Assembly: GCA_028583605.1 (NCBI GenBank)
Contig: CM053327.1
Coordinates: forward strand, 17,471,629-17,535,628
DNA: 64,000 nt
Direction of reading: 5' to 3'
Source of the DNA: Dastarcus helophoroides
Taxonomy: Eukaryota > Arthropoda > Insecta > Coleoptera > Bothrideridae
Part shown: positions 22,900 to 35,180 of the stretch, one piece after another
Layout of the letters: each line of letters begins with the position of its first letter
How positions within the stretch are numbered: the first letter of the stretch is position 1
Program-made: the position numbers and the translations under genes
Notes under the pieces: model-generated
Seen by the model: the letters and a program-made list of their open reading frames with translations, nothing else
Told to the model about the DNA's origin: nothing
Databases searched by the model: none

Positions 22900-23980
22900 A
22901 ACTCTGACAAAAAACATTTTGCTTGAAACTTCAATTTTTGGAGAAAGTCGGAATTATTTGACCTAAGTCGAACTTTTATGAGGAAAAGACTTTCTCTTCC
23001 ATTAAAATTTTCGAATGTTTTGCAAGAATTTCAACTGTTTCACAAACTTTCGAATTTTTTTTAGAGAACTCAACTGTTTTTGAAAATTTCCGCATTTTTT
23101 TTGAAATTTTAACATTTTTTTTTTCGAAATTTGTACTTTACTTTAAAAAATCGATATTTTTGAAAATTTTTTTCGCAAGAATTTGGATTTTTTAAATTTC
23201 GACCTTTTGCCCAATTGCGGTTTTTGTAATAATTTTTTTCTTTTTGAAGATTGCGATTTTTTTAAGTCGTGAATATTTTAACTTTTCTTTTGAAAATTTC
23301 GATATTGTTTAGAAAAGTCAACCAACCTGTTTCAAAATTTTTACTTTAAAAATTTTGACTTTTGAATAAACGTTTCGAATAAAAAAATCGACTTTACAAA
23401 ATTTGAACGTGTTTGAAAATTTGTAATTTTTTTATATTGAAGATTTTTTGAAACCTCAACATTTCGAAATTCCCTTTTTGTTACGAAATTTCGACTTTGT
23501 TTTAAAAAATTGATATTTTTGAAAATTTTGGCTTTTTCAAGAATTTGTGTTTTTTTTTAATTTCGCCTTTTTGCCTAATTGCAATTTTTGTAATAATTTC
23601 ATTCTTTTTGAAGGTGCAATTTTTTTAAGATTGTGAATATTTTGACATATTTTGTGAAAATTTCAACCGACATTATTAAGAAAATTTTTACCAACCTTTT
23701 CCAAAATTTTACTTCAAAATTGTCGACTTTTTTGAAGAGTACCTTTTTTAAACATTTCAAAAAATCGACTTTGGAAAATTTCGACGTGTTTGAAAATTTG
23801 TAACTTTTTTTTTAAAGTACCACTTTTTTGAAACCCCAACATTTAAAACTTCCTTGATTTTTCAAAATTTCAGATTTTTCTCAAACTGTTACTTATTTCG
23901 AAAATTTCCATACTTACTTCAAAATTTCAAGTATCATATTGTTAACAATTAAAACACAAAAATGTCGAAAATAACTTTGC
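22900..23980 (+). repeat. Filler with a ~360-bp tandem duplication
   Basis: TTTCGAC-orientation filler. Units beginning 'CGAAATTTGTACTTTACTTT' (23125) and 'CGAAATTTCGACTTTGTTTT' (23484) share ordered landmarks: AATCGATATTTTT, TGTAATAATTT, GTGAATATTTT and a GAAACC(T/C)CAACATTT block. So a 359-bp segment was duplicated in tandem and has since diverged. Confidence 0.6.
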
Positions 23981-23984
23981 CACT

Positions 23985-24250
23985 ATTATTAGACTGATTA
24001 ACAAAACGAAGACGGCTTACCCACCCGGGGCAGTGTAGAACCTCCTTTTTCGTTGGCATCACTCTGCCCTCTTCAATTCGCGCTACTTTGAAGCGATTTT
24101 GTTTATGTTATCGTCATTAATATTATCGTCTCTCTACGTCGTGTGAATCAGCATCCACATAGATTTATGTCAGTTGTCGCTAACAATATACTGTTAACAT
24201 TGAAGAATATTGGTAACGCGTGATGGTGACGCGAAACATTAAGTTTCCCC
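23985..24250. other. Non-repetitive island plus CGCGTTACC fragment
   Basis: A moderately GC-rich piece (23995-24180) without a recognised gene, followed at 24185-24250 by a minus-oriented fragment of the CGCGTTACC repeat ('ATTGGTAACGCGTGATGGTG'). Confidence 0.4.
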
Positions 24251-27200
24251 GCAACTCAAAATCATTTCGACTTATTTCTCAAAATTTATCTTTGCTCACA
24301 AAATTTGTCTTTTTGTTTGAAATTTCAAATTTATTATTAGAATTCGATTTATTTTATCAGAATTTAACTTTCTCAAAATTTTGAATTTTTATCTCAAAAT
24401 TTATCGATATTATTTGAAATTTTACCATTTCTCAAATTTCGTTTTTTTCCGAAAATTTTGATTTTATAGAAGGTTTCACTTGGTTATCAAGATTTACTTA
24501 TTCCTCGAAATTCGGTCAATCTTTCGATAAGAAATTACTAAAAATATTTATCTGGAAATTTTTTAAGAAGACAAAAATGTCCAGAAAATGTTCCCAGAAA
24601 TTATAACTGTTTATAATTGAAATACAACTTTCTGGAAGTTGAATTTTGTTTCTCAAAATTTCCACGTTTATCTTAATATTGGACATTTTCTGACTTAAGG
24701 AGGGGCACATCAGGGCGCATGTCTGCCTGGGATTGAAGCAGTCATGAGAAAATTCGGAACATTTCGTTTTTCTCAAAATTCGTCCTTTTTTCAACATTTC
24801 GATAAAATTTGACTTTCTCTAGGGAATATCGAGTATTTACTAAATTTGGATTGTTTTCTAGAAATTTAATCTTTTTCTTAAAATTGTGAATTTTTGTTTT
24901 TTAAATTCGTTTTGCTTTTCAAAATCCCTAGAAAAATGTCGACATTTCCAGAAATAAAAACGAAAAAAAATCGAAATTTCGATATTTTTTCAAAATCCGC
25001 CTTTTTCGAAAATTTGAAATTTATCCTAAAATTCGATTCTATATGTTCCTGGAAATCTGAATATTTTTCCTCGAAATTGTCCCTTTCTTAAAATTTTGAT
25101 TTTTTTCAAGTTTCGTTTTTTCCTAAACGACTATTTTCTCAAAATTGTACCTTTTTCTTAAAATTTTACTTTCTCCGGAAAATGTCCATTTTTTTCTTCA
25201 TTTGGTAGTCTTACTCAAAAGGTCAACTGTTTTCCCCAGGTTTCGTTTTTTTTTTCGAAATTCCGCTATTTTTATTAAGTCGGGTTTTTCTGAAGATTTG
25301 GATTTTGTAGAATTTCAGAAATTTTAACTGGTTTCTTTAGGTTTGCTTTTTTGTCGATATTTTTACTTTTATCTCAAAATTCGATAAACTTTTCTGGAAA
25401 TGTCGACTTTTTCTCTTAAAATTAGTTTAAATTCCTTTTTTTTCGAAATTTCAACTTTATTCTCAAAATTTTACTTTTTGAACTTTTCTTTCAGAAATAC
25501 TTTTTTTTGTCAAAGTTCTGCCACTTTTCCTGATATTTGTTTTTTATTTAATTTCGACTTTTTAAATAATTATTCCAAAAATTTCAACTTGTATCCCAAA
25601 TTTTCCTTATTTTCAAAATTTCGATATTTATCTCAAAAAGCGATGTTTTACTTTCTGGAAATGTAGACGTTTTCCTCGAAATTGGCTTTTCCTTGAAATT
25701 TCAGTTTTCTCGAAATTCGTGTGTTTTCTCGAAATCTTATCAAAAAGTAAAAATGTTGAGAAAACTGTTTTTGGTAAATTTCGAGAAAAAGATTATAATA
25801 TATACATACATACAATATCTCTACTGAAATTTAAATCTAATGCCAAATATTTCAAGAAAAATGTTTTTGGAAATTGAGCTATTTTTCTTAAAATTCGATG
25901 ACTTTGCAAATATTTTGGCATTTTTCAACATTTTGCAGATTTTTCCGGAAGCTTGGGGTTTATATGCAGTTTTATTGGCTTTTTCTTGTCCAGTCACTCC
26001 TTTCACAGTGAGTGACTGGCGAAGAAAAGGCCAATAAAAGTGCATATAAATATGAATACTTCGCAAAGAAATTACAGAGACTATTTTGGAGTTTTATTTT
26101 AAATTTGGTTTTCTAAATAATCCGACTTTGCAAAATTGGATTTTTTCTAGAAATTACCACTTCATTCTTAAAAATTCTACTCTTTTCTCTCAAAATTGAA
26201 CTTTCTCTGGGAAATACAGAATTTTTTCTAGAAACTTTAACTTTTTTGACATTTTGACGCTATTTTTCAAAAATCATTATTTTTTTCGAAATCCATTTTT
26301 TAGTATGCTGTTTTTTCTGAATTTTTTTTAAGTTTAAATTTCTGAAACTATCATCTTTTTTTAAATTTGTCTTATTCTTGAAATTTTGACTTATATGTTT
26401 TAAAATGCGATGTTTTGTATTTCTGGAAATCTCCACTTACAGTGGAAAATTTTCTCAAAAGTTCAACCTTTTCTAAAAATTGCGTCTTTTTTTATAAAAT
26501 TCAACTTTGCAAATATTATTAGTTTGAATTTCTAACATTTTTCGAGGTTTTCTGAAAAGTTGGGTTTTTATTTTAAGTTTAATAAACATTCCAATTTGTT
26601 TCCAAAATTATTTTTTCTCTAAATTCGTTTCTTTCAAAATTATTGTTAAGAAATGTACTTTTTCCTTTCAGAATTGGGCTTTCTCTTGAAAATTATGAAT
26701 TTTCTTCAAGAAATTTCGATCTTTTTCTGGACATTTTGACGACATTTTTCAAAAATTTTTTAACATCCAGGAGAGCTTTTTCTAAAAGGTCCTTTTTTTA
26801 TCAAGCTTTCCGATAAGTCTTCCTCAAAATTTGTCTTAATCTTGAAGTTTTGACTTGTTCTTCAAAATACTTTTTTCTGAAAATTTCTATTTACAATGGA
26901 ACTTTCTAAAAATTTCGACTTTTTTCAAAATCTTCAATTATTCAAAACTAGATCGACATTTTAGTAAAAATCTAAATTGTCTGAAAATAAAATTTTTAGG
27001 AAACTCCGAGAAAAAGATTTCTTGTGAATTTCAAGATTATGACAAAATTGAAATAAAACAAAAATTCTGAGACACATTTTTGAGAACTGAATTTTTTTTT
27101 CTAAAACCTCCCGACAATTAATCTGGCAATTTCCCCTGCTTGTCACAAAATTCGACTTTTGACTTTTCTTCTTCGAAATTTCGACATTTTTCAAAGTTTT

Positions 27201-27425
27201 CCGAAAGGTTCGGTTTTTAATTTGAGTTTTTCCAAGGTTCGGCACTATTTCCAAACGTCAAATTTAATCTGAAACTTCGATCCACCGGTTCATGTAGTTA
27301 GGTGAAAAGATATACATACTTACATATGTATACTCAGCCGGAAGGTTTTTCGGTTCAATTTTTTTCCATCAATTTTTCAAAATGATTGTTGCCCCTCCCC
27401 TGAACGAAATCCTACCTACTCTTAT
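24250..27425. repeat. Second copy of the 3.7-kb filler-bearing repeat
   Basis: Similar in order and orientation to 4860-8522. Shared landmarks include the block ending at about 24740 (compare 5260), 'AATTCTGCCA'-like sequence near 25516 and the right-hand stretch 27275-27420 (compare 8375-8515, 'CTGAACGAAATCCT'). The terminal repeats are eroded. It lacks the nested 0.9-kb segment of the first copy. No coding capacity. Confidence 0.5.
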
Positions 27426-27429
27426 GAGT

Positions 27430-27778
27430 TGAAGGCCACTAATGATTTTGTTCTTTAATTTGACTAGTTTGACTATTCTCCAAGTTTAATTTTTTTGCTT
27501 TTAGGAAATTTCCTAAAATTCGACAGTTATTTCAAAATGTCGAGTTATTTTCAAAATTCGTCTCTTTTTTAGATTCGTCTTGTTCTCGTTCAAGTTATTC
27601 ACGAGATTCAATTTTTTATCAAAAACGAAAAATTCAAATTTTTTATCGAAATTTCTAATTTTATCACGAAATTTTGACTTGTTTCTTAAAAATCGGGTTT
27701 TTACAAATTTCTTCATATTTCTAAAAGTTTTAGATTTGGATTCATGGATCTTCAAATTCAAATTGGACCGGGCTGGAT
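27430..27778 (+). repeat. Filler, TTTCGAC orientation
   Basis: Short filler block. The open frames of 103 and 119 codons overlapping it on opposite strands are composition artefacts (Phe/Lys/Asn-rich, no domain). Confidence 0.55.
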
Positions 27779-27779
27779 A

Positions 27780-28013
27780 CAGTGGCAGATTTAAGGGAGT
27801 GCAAATGCATAGGGGCTCCAACAAGAATATGTGGTTTCCTTTTTTTTTTAGTCGTCAAAATTGCTGTGGACACGACATTTTTAAACCTGATTTTCTTTTT
27901 TTTAGTTGTCAAAAATATTGTGAACGTGACATGAAGTAGCTTTTCTTTTTTTTAGTCGCAAATCCATACAGAGCCCCCAGCAATGTGATCCACAAGAGTT
28001 AATCCGCCCCTGC
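27780..28013. mobile_element. Possible short hAT-like element
   Basis: The left end 'CAGTGGCAGATTTAAGGG' and the right end read inwards 'CAGGGGCGGATTAAC' resemble each other and the CAGNGGCGGATT termini common in hAT-like repeats. The interior has three diverged copies of a 'TTTTTTTTAGTCG' block. No 8-bp target duplication is evident, so the call is tentative. Confidence 0.35.
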
Positions 28014-28780
28014 GCCCCGCACCTACTTATAGTAGATGAATAATTGAAGGTAATTTTATTTATTTCAGATACAATGTTGAAAATATAAATTTTAGTCTAT
28101 TTTTAACTAAATCGGGTAACTTTCCTATATAAAGCTAATACATTATTTATCTAATCACCTACCCAACCACACGTTATAATTTACGAGTTCTCGGTAGCGG
28201 TAAAAATCTTTTCGCAACATTGTAAAATGAATAAATAAGTGACCGCAACTTCTGTGTTAGCGAAGTATAAGATGAAATTTTCACACGAACTAAAGCATAA
28301 TATACCTGACTTAGCTGGTCGAATACACGTATTTGGTGAAAGTATGCCAAGGTATGTGTTCGAGACTCCACCGGTTTCTGTAGCTCAATAACTTTACAGG
28401 TATATAAGTTTCGGCTTTCAGCTTTTAAGCACCTTTACGCAAACGTCATTAACGGATCGACCTCCTTTTGACTTATCCTGACACTGAATTTGGTTGTGAT
28501 TATTTCACCGATTCACCGGATTGAACGCAACCTGTTTACCGAAATTCTTTTGTAAACAACATACGCATAAGAAATTCATTTGACACGCATAATAGTTGAA
28601 ACATTAGTTATAAGAAAATTATTCATGCCAGAAATTTTAATTGCGAGTCTATTCAAAATATTTCCTTTTCGATTGATTAGGCAGAAAACTTCTCTTTATA
28701 TCTACCTCTTCTTTGCCTTCATATTTTATTAAAGTGAGAATAGTTGACATGAAAAATAAATCTAGACTCAATGATTTGTG
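28014..28780. other. No gene recognised
   Basis: Mostly non-repetitive AT-rich DNA. A 65-codon minus-strand frame at 28174-28371 is of unknown meaning. Confidence 0.4.
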
Positions 28781-29783
28781 CCGATACAGGCAAATATTAG
28801 AATCGAACCGAAGTTTGAGTTTCGATTTAAATTTCGGCCTCTTTCGGCCAAAAAAACGGGTACGCCCCGAAATTTAAGGGAAAACCTAAAATATTCAGAA
28901 GATTTTGTGATTTATAAAACGAATTCGAGATCTAACTCGATATCTATTTCATTTTTAAAGTTGAAAAAAATTATTTTCTCAAATAATGATTTTTATTAAT
29001 TTCAAATTCAAATTTTAAGCACAGTTTCGAAAAAAAGGTCGAAATTTCTGATTAAAACTCAAAATCTAGAAAAATGGGATATTTTAAAAATTCGAAATTA
29101 GAGGAAAAAATTCGAAATTTCAAAGTTAGAAACTAATTTTGAAAAAGAGTCAAAATTTTGAATTTTCAATTTTAAATCGAAAGTTAAAAAAATCAAAAAC
29201 TGCAATTTTGAATTAAATAAAACCTGAAATATTTAACGATTTCTGGAATTTTTAAAATTTAATTTAGAAAAAATCCTAAAATTGGGACCAAGTGTCCGAT
29301 TTAATTAGCAAATATTTTTTGAGCTTCCTCATTTAAATCTTAGATATCATCATCAATCATCATTTACAACAATTTAACATGAAATGTGCGATAAAAAATT
29401 TATAATTCAAACTTTAAGTTTTGAAAGAGAGATATGATTAAATTAATTTTTTTTAGATTTTGACATTTTCGCTCTCGAAATTTTTCATAAAAACGTAAAT
29501 ATTTTGAGTTTAAAATTTTCAAGTTTTAACACCATGTTTCAAAAAAAAGTTTATTTTTTGCAAAGGATTCAAAATTTATTAACTTAAAATTTTAATTTTA
29601 ACACAAAATTTCTAGAAAAAAGTCGCGATTTTAAGAAAAATTTCAATTGTATAAAAAGAGGTCAAAAATTCAAATGTTAGATAAAATTAACATTTTGAAA
29701 AGATAGTGAGTATTCAACATTTTGCCGAGAAAATTTAAGGAAAAGAAAAATTTGAAAACTAAATAATTAAGTGAAATTTTTTC
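28781..29783 (-). repeat. Filler, mixed then AAAGTCGAAA orientation
   Basis: Starts with a CCGAA-rich stretch ('GAATCGAACCGAAGTTTGAG') like the sub-terminal parts of the neighbouring elements, then A-run filler. No gene. Confidence 0.5.
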
Positions 29784-30785
29784 AGGGCTTCGAACCCTTC
29801 CGGAACGAAACCGAAAAAAAAAATATCGGTTCGTCGAATTTATATACTTAAAAGAGTTTTTACTTTATACTTAAGATTGGAATTTTTTTTGAAATTTTAA
29901 TTTTTTCAAAATTTTGCACAACCTTATGCAATTTTGATCTCATCTCCTTCTCTCATTTCTGATTAGATTAGATTAGAAACTTACAATTTCCATATTTTCT
30001 AGAAATATTACCTTTATTGAAATTTTAACCCAAATTAAAATTTTTAGTTTTAACTTGAATCTTTTTTCAAGATTTTTGACTTTTTTTTCAAATTTGGACT
30101 TTTATCTGGGAATTAGTAGATATATCTCTTCTCTTCTCCTAAAATTTCAAGTTTAAAATAAAAAAAATCCTCTGTTGTATGTTTGGAATAAAGTAGTAGA
30201 GTGTTTTTCATTCAAGCCAGGAAAACTCAGTTTCCAATTACAATTTTACAATTTTTTTGGAAATTCGAGTTTTTCTGGAAACTTTTTTAAAAAAATTCCA
30301 AATTTACTTCTTTCTTTAAATTTCAATGTTTTTTCCTAATTCGATATCTCTATTTTTTGAAGTTATTAGTCAAATTTTTGATTTTTCCTGCAAATTGTAC
30401 TAAAAATTTAGTTTCAGCATGAAATTTTTAAACTAGAAAAAAATATTTTCCTGCAATTTTAGGCAAATTTTAGGTCAGAGTAGCTACGTATTGTAATATT
30501 AACGAAAAAATGACACCACATTTTCTAAATTATTTATTTTTTAAGACTGTAATTTCTTTTGAAAAATTTCGGAACTGGTTATATATTTTTGAAAACCTAC
30601 ACTTCAAACTCAAAATGTGTGCCCTCATTTTTTTTAATAAATTTAAATGATTCCTAATTTTTCTAGTTTTTTTCAAATTTAAAGTTTAAATTTTTAAAAA
30701 GCGTGTAATTTAAAGTTTAAGCTCAAAATTTTGAAAAAAGTCGAAACGTGAGATCATCAGAAATTTTATTTCTTTTCCTACCTTC
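29784..30785 (+). mobile_element. Left part of a hAT-like, filler-bearing element
   Basis: Begins 'CAGGGCTTCGAACCCTTCCG', a hAT-type terminus matching the inverted right end at 22646, followed by ACCGA-rich sequence and filler similar to 19745-20400. It is interrupted at about 30786 by the 3' end of a LINE; filler resumes beyond the LINE at 33886, so the LINE may have landed inside it. Confidence 0.4.
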
Positions 30786-33700
30786 GGTTTTTTTTAAACT
30801 TTAATCCACTTGCAAAGGGTAACCCCATTATGCCTTCAAAGCACTGCGATAGGACCCGGAAACAAAGATAGATGGCGATGAACCGCCTTCTTAAACAAGG
30901 ATAAGTTGTAATTTTTGGGGAAAATTCTTTTCGGTAACGAGTTTCATAGCTTGAAAGTTCTATAGAAAAAAAAAGTCTCCGTAGACAGAAGTCATTGTGT
31001 CTAACTGAACCGCATAGGAATTTGGTGTCCCCGACTGTCTTGTATGCCTCAAAAATCATGCCCTTGGGATGATTCATCCTATTAGTTTATGCGAGCATCT
31101 TCCATGACAGTACTTGTAGAAAGAGATAAATCACCAACCATACGCCTGTGCTCTAGTATTTCGAGAGAATTGGTTAAACTCTCGTCATCAATTAGGCGAA
31201 TCGCTCTTCTTTGAATTTAATCCAAAAGAGTTAAAGTGTGGTTTGGGGCTAAACCCCGAACATGAGAATAGTAGTTGGCCTAACTTGAGCTTTGCATAGT
31301 GTGGGTAGTTAATGGGATGTGAAATACTTTTTAGCTCTAAAAAGAAAACCTAGCTTATGAGAGGCGGATTTGGCAATGGCGCGCACATCATCGTCCCAAG
31401 GGAAGTTAACGCTCGCATTCACTCCTAGGTAGATTAGATTAGATAGGTTTGTTGCATTATCCCTTCATGTTTTCTTAGAGAAAACCGCGGCCTGAGTTTT
31501 TGAAGCGTTGAAGTAGACCAGATTTTTCTTACCCCACTCAAGAATTATTTCGAGGTTCCGATTAATTATCTCTATCAGCTGTTCCCTTAGTCGATCTGAA
31601 GCGGTGACGGATAATGGTTTGTCGGAGAAATAAGATGACACAAGGCTACTATCATCTGCGTAGCTGTATATATGATTGGAAGTTGAAGCTAAGAGATTGT
31701 TTATGTGTAACAGAAACAGAGTAGGAAAACAAGGACAGACCCCTGAGGCACCCCTGCATTAATCGTAAATATCTCGGATGAAATGCCATCGACGACGACG
31801 TGAAGAAATCTGTCAGCAAAAAAAATTGGATATCAGATCACAGAGCCCAGGAGGAAGACCTTCTCTTCTTCAGGTTCCAACTCCTATCGAAGGTTGGAAA
31901 CCATCATCACTATACGAACTTTGTTGGCCGTCGCTCTGAATAATTCTGTGCTGCTGCATCCAAACCATTCTCTTAAATTCCTGAGCCAGGAAGAAGACCA
32001 TAAAATGTTAATTTGGCGAGAAGAGATCGGTGCCACACTCTATCGAAGGTCTTTGAAATATCCAATGCCACAATCCCAGCCTCACCATGTTTTCTCATAG
32101 GTGAGTTACAGGTATGAATAGCATATGCCAGTAGAATCGCCAGTCAAGCGTTGTCTAAAACAACAATTTGCTTAGGACAGTAGTCAACTCTGGGGCGCAC
32201 TTCTTAAGAACAATAGTGAGGATACCATCAAGGCCAGAAACTTTTCAGGTGTCAAGCTCAAGGAGAATCTTCATGATTGTGCGTTGTCTGAAAACAACTT
32301 CAGGCTTCGAAGTGTACCAACCTTAGGAAAAATATGAAGTTCTGCGTTTCGAGTAATCAAGAATTGGAATTTTCAGCAAACATTAAGACTAGCATATCAG
32401 CCTTTTCCTTGGAAGTAGTCGCAATATTCTTATTTTCATCGAGTAAAGGTGGAAAATTTAAAGATGTAAAATTCTTTCCAATCGACTTTGCAAATCCTCA
32501 AAAAGACATGGAACCGTTCGGGCAGTTAATAAGCCTCTGGAGCATTTTACGATCGAAATCACTTTTTACCCCGTCAATAACCTGTTTACAAAAATTTCCT
32601 GCATCTACAAAGGTGGTCCTAAGTCTCGACTGAGGGATTATTTCGCCAACGACAGCCCAACCAAGATTTACTGGGGGCAAACTTCTTTTGGGAAATAGGG
32701 AATTGTGCATTTCAAACCAATCAAGATAGTTTCAGTGATGGATTAGGCGACTGAGGAAGGGTTGTCTGAGTTAAAACAAACTTCTTTGCCATGGGAAAGA
32801 TGCAAGTCTCTTAATTCTTCGCAGTTAGCACAGTTAAAGTGCCAAACCCCTACGGGACTGTGGCTGAGAAGGAGGTGGTACATGCAGCGAGCGAGAGGCT
32901 GCTACAAGCCTGTGACCCGAATTTCCAAGCGATGATGTCACAGAGATTTTGATACGAATTTGGAGAATTTGTAAGGAAAAGGTCGAGTAGATTAGGTTGA
33001 TGGGTATCTACGTTCAGGAATTCTTGTGGGTTCCTCAACTAATTGCGATAGTCCGCAAGTGATGGCGAAAGCCTCTGCCACCCTTCCCGCATAGTCAGTT
33101 CGGGAAGAAAACCTTAACCAGGGAATGTTGTGTACGTTGAATTCGCCGAGAAAGACAACCTCAATGTTTGGATAACTCGTCTGTAGGTGATCGAAGGTTA
33201 CGAAGAGATAAGAGAAGAGCCGTCTGTATGAGGGATCGTTTGAAGACAGATAAAGTGAACTAAATGAATATTACTTCGCTTTTGGAGCAGATTTGCAGCC
33301 AAATCACATCATGATCAGCAGTGCTTCTTCTCGTTGACAGGATAGGTCGCTTCGCGTAAAAGCACAAATCCCCTTTTGTATGGAAACTTTGTGTACAAGT
33401 CCTTAATTAGGGCAAAGCAAATGGACCGTATTGATGGATGGGGAGACCTGGATTTCTGTTAGAGATAGCACATAGGGTCTTTCATTTTGAGGGTGTTGAC
33501 GAACCGAGTTAGATTTGAGCTTAGCCCCCGACTGTTACAGAATTGAATTTTGAATGAATTATTTGAAAGAAACTTGGCCCGTGGCACATTAAAACTTTCC
33601 GTCGATTTTGGATTCCCTCGCACACCCTCCACTCGGACGGGTAGGGTAGTTTACGTCCGGAATTTTTTGCACGAAGAGAAACAATCATCTTTGTTTTTAA

Positions 33701-33885
33701 TAATTACAAGAAAAAATCAGAGTACATGAAAAAGGGAAAAGAACAGGATGAGAAAGAAGAATAACAGGAACAGCAAGCAACTAACGTATTAGAGACGGAA
33801 ACATGATGTAAGCATTATTTCACCGTCTCCTAGTGATACGTGGGGTGGTACTACCTCGGACGACTGAAAGCTCCAGTCTATATAG
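30786..33885 (-). mobile_element. jockey-like non-LTR retrotransposon, copy 1
   Basis: A decayed LINE in minus orientation, about 3.1 kb, with an A-rich 3' tail (TTTTTTTT at 30788-30795 on the plus strand). It is similar over its 3' half to the copy at 51349-53724. Compared with that copy it has lost about 180 bp of the reverse-transcriptase region near 32165 and gained about 110 bp near 31860-31985. No ORF1 is recognised, and 33600-33885 may be 5' leader. Confidence 0.8.
31440..33560 (-). pseudogene. LINE endonuclease/reverse transcriptase pseudogene
   Basis: Fragments of one ORF2 protein in the expected order on the minus strand. An APE-type endonuclease start (IQFCNS-RGLSSN near 33540) is followed by the endonuclease C-terminus (FLNVDTHQPNLLDLFLTN, about 33020-32960), the linker (FCKQVIDGVKSDFDRKML, about 32600-32540) and reverse transcriptase pieces with ALDIS-K-FDRVW near 32060. 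The catalytic YADD motif is still readable at 31651-31662. Frames change repeatedly and stops interrupt each piece, so no functional protein can be made. In life the enzyme nicks target DNA and primes reverse transcription there. Confidence 0.8.
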
Positions 33886-35180
33886 GATATATTAGGATTC
33901 TTAATTAAAATTTTCAACTTTTTTCTCAAAATTTCTTCTTTACTACACAATTTTTTTTAAATAAATTTCTAAATCAAAATATCGGCTTGGGATTAAACAT
34001 TTTTTCTCAAAGATTTAATTTAAGCTTTCAACTTCTGAGTAAGAAAACTTCGACTTAAGTCCTTTCTCAAAATTTCGACTTCTAATATTAAAATGTCCAT
34101 ATTTTCCTCAATTGTCCAAGTGTACACTTTCACTGGTTTAATTTTTGAAATTCAGAAGCTCGGCGTAAGTTCTTTCTCAAAATTTCGTTTTCTAATATTA
34201 AAATGTCCATATTTTCTTCAATTTTCCAAGTTTACTTTTTCACTGGTTTAATTTTTGAAATGCAGAAGCTCGACGGAAGTTCTTTCTCAAAATTTCGTCT
34301 TCTAATATTAAAATGTCAGTCTTTTCCTCAAATTTCCAAGTTTACATTTTCACTGATTTAATTTTTGAAATTCAGAAGCTCGACGTAAGTTCTTTCTCAA
34401 AATTTCGTCTTCTAATATTAAAATGTCCATCTTTTCCTCAAATTTACACTTTCACTGGTTTAATTTTTGAAATTCAGAAGCTCGACTTTTTAGAAATTTT
34501 GATTTTCCTTTTGAAATTTAAAATTAATTTCTAACCTTTTTAAATTTCGAATTCCTTCCAAAGATTATTACGCTTTCAATGTTTATGGTCTTTTCTTTAA
34601 TCTTTGACTTAAATTCCAAATTTTAAAAGTCCAAATGTTTTCCTTTTACGAAAGTTTTACTTTTTCTCGATATTTCGAGTTTCATCTTGAAAATTTGCTA
34701 AAAAAATCCAAAATGCCCAATGTAAACAGATTACATTTCTCTCTGAAAATTCAACATTTCACTTTTTGAAGTTTCACCCTGCTTTCGAAAAGTAAGCTTT
34801 TATTTCAAATTTTCGACTTTTTTTGCAAAACTCTGAGTTTTCGCTATCAATGTTCCGTTTTTTTAAACAACATTTTTCACTTCAAAATTTAGAATTATTC
34901 TTAAAATTAAATTTTTTTACCATTTCGACATTATTTTGAGTTTTCACATTTTCCCAAGTTTCAAATTTACAGTTTGAAAGTTTTTCATAAATTGAGTTCT
35001 TTTTTTTTTCAAAAAATTCCAATGCTCATCTATTATTTTGACCTCCGCATTTTTACATTTTTTTTTGTACGTTTTTGACCTTAATTTCAAAGTTTCGAAA
35101 AAATAATTAAAAAAAAAATTTCCAATTTCATAAACCTTTTCTCGAATTTGAGCAGATTTAAGTCGATTATTTCTAATAAG
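33886..35180 (+). repeat. Filler, TTTCGAC orientation
   Basis: Filler resuming directly after the LINE, containing the 110-bp tandem array at 34051-34490. Open frames here (73 and 96 codons) are composition artefacts. Confidence 0.6.
34051..34490 (+). repeat. 110-bp tandem array, four units
   Basis: Units start at 34051, 34161, 34271 and 34381, each near 'CGACGTAAGTTCTTTCTCAA' and passing through 'CTAATATTAAAATGTC', 'CACTGGTTTAATTTTTGAAA' and 'CAGAAGCT'. The last unit is about 10 bp short. Units are much more alike than the surrounding filler, so the amplification is relatively recent. Confidence 0.85.

Noticed and set aside
27513..27939. Two overlapping open frames of 103 and 119 codons on opposite strands
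   Set aside because: Both are Phe/Lys/Asn-rich translations of A-run/T-run filler with no domain, splice signals or codon bias; such frames recur throughout the filler.
27780..28013. Confident hAT call
   Set aside because: The ends resemble hAT termini but no 8-bp duplication was found, so it is listed only as possible.
34051..34490. CRISPR-like spaced repeats
   Set aside because: The units are contiguous 110-bp tandem copies without unique spacers, in an animal genome.
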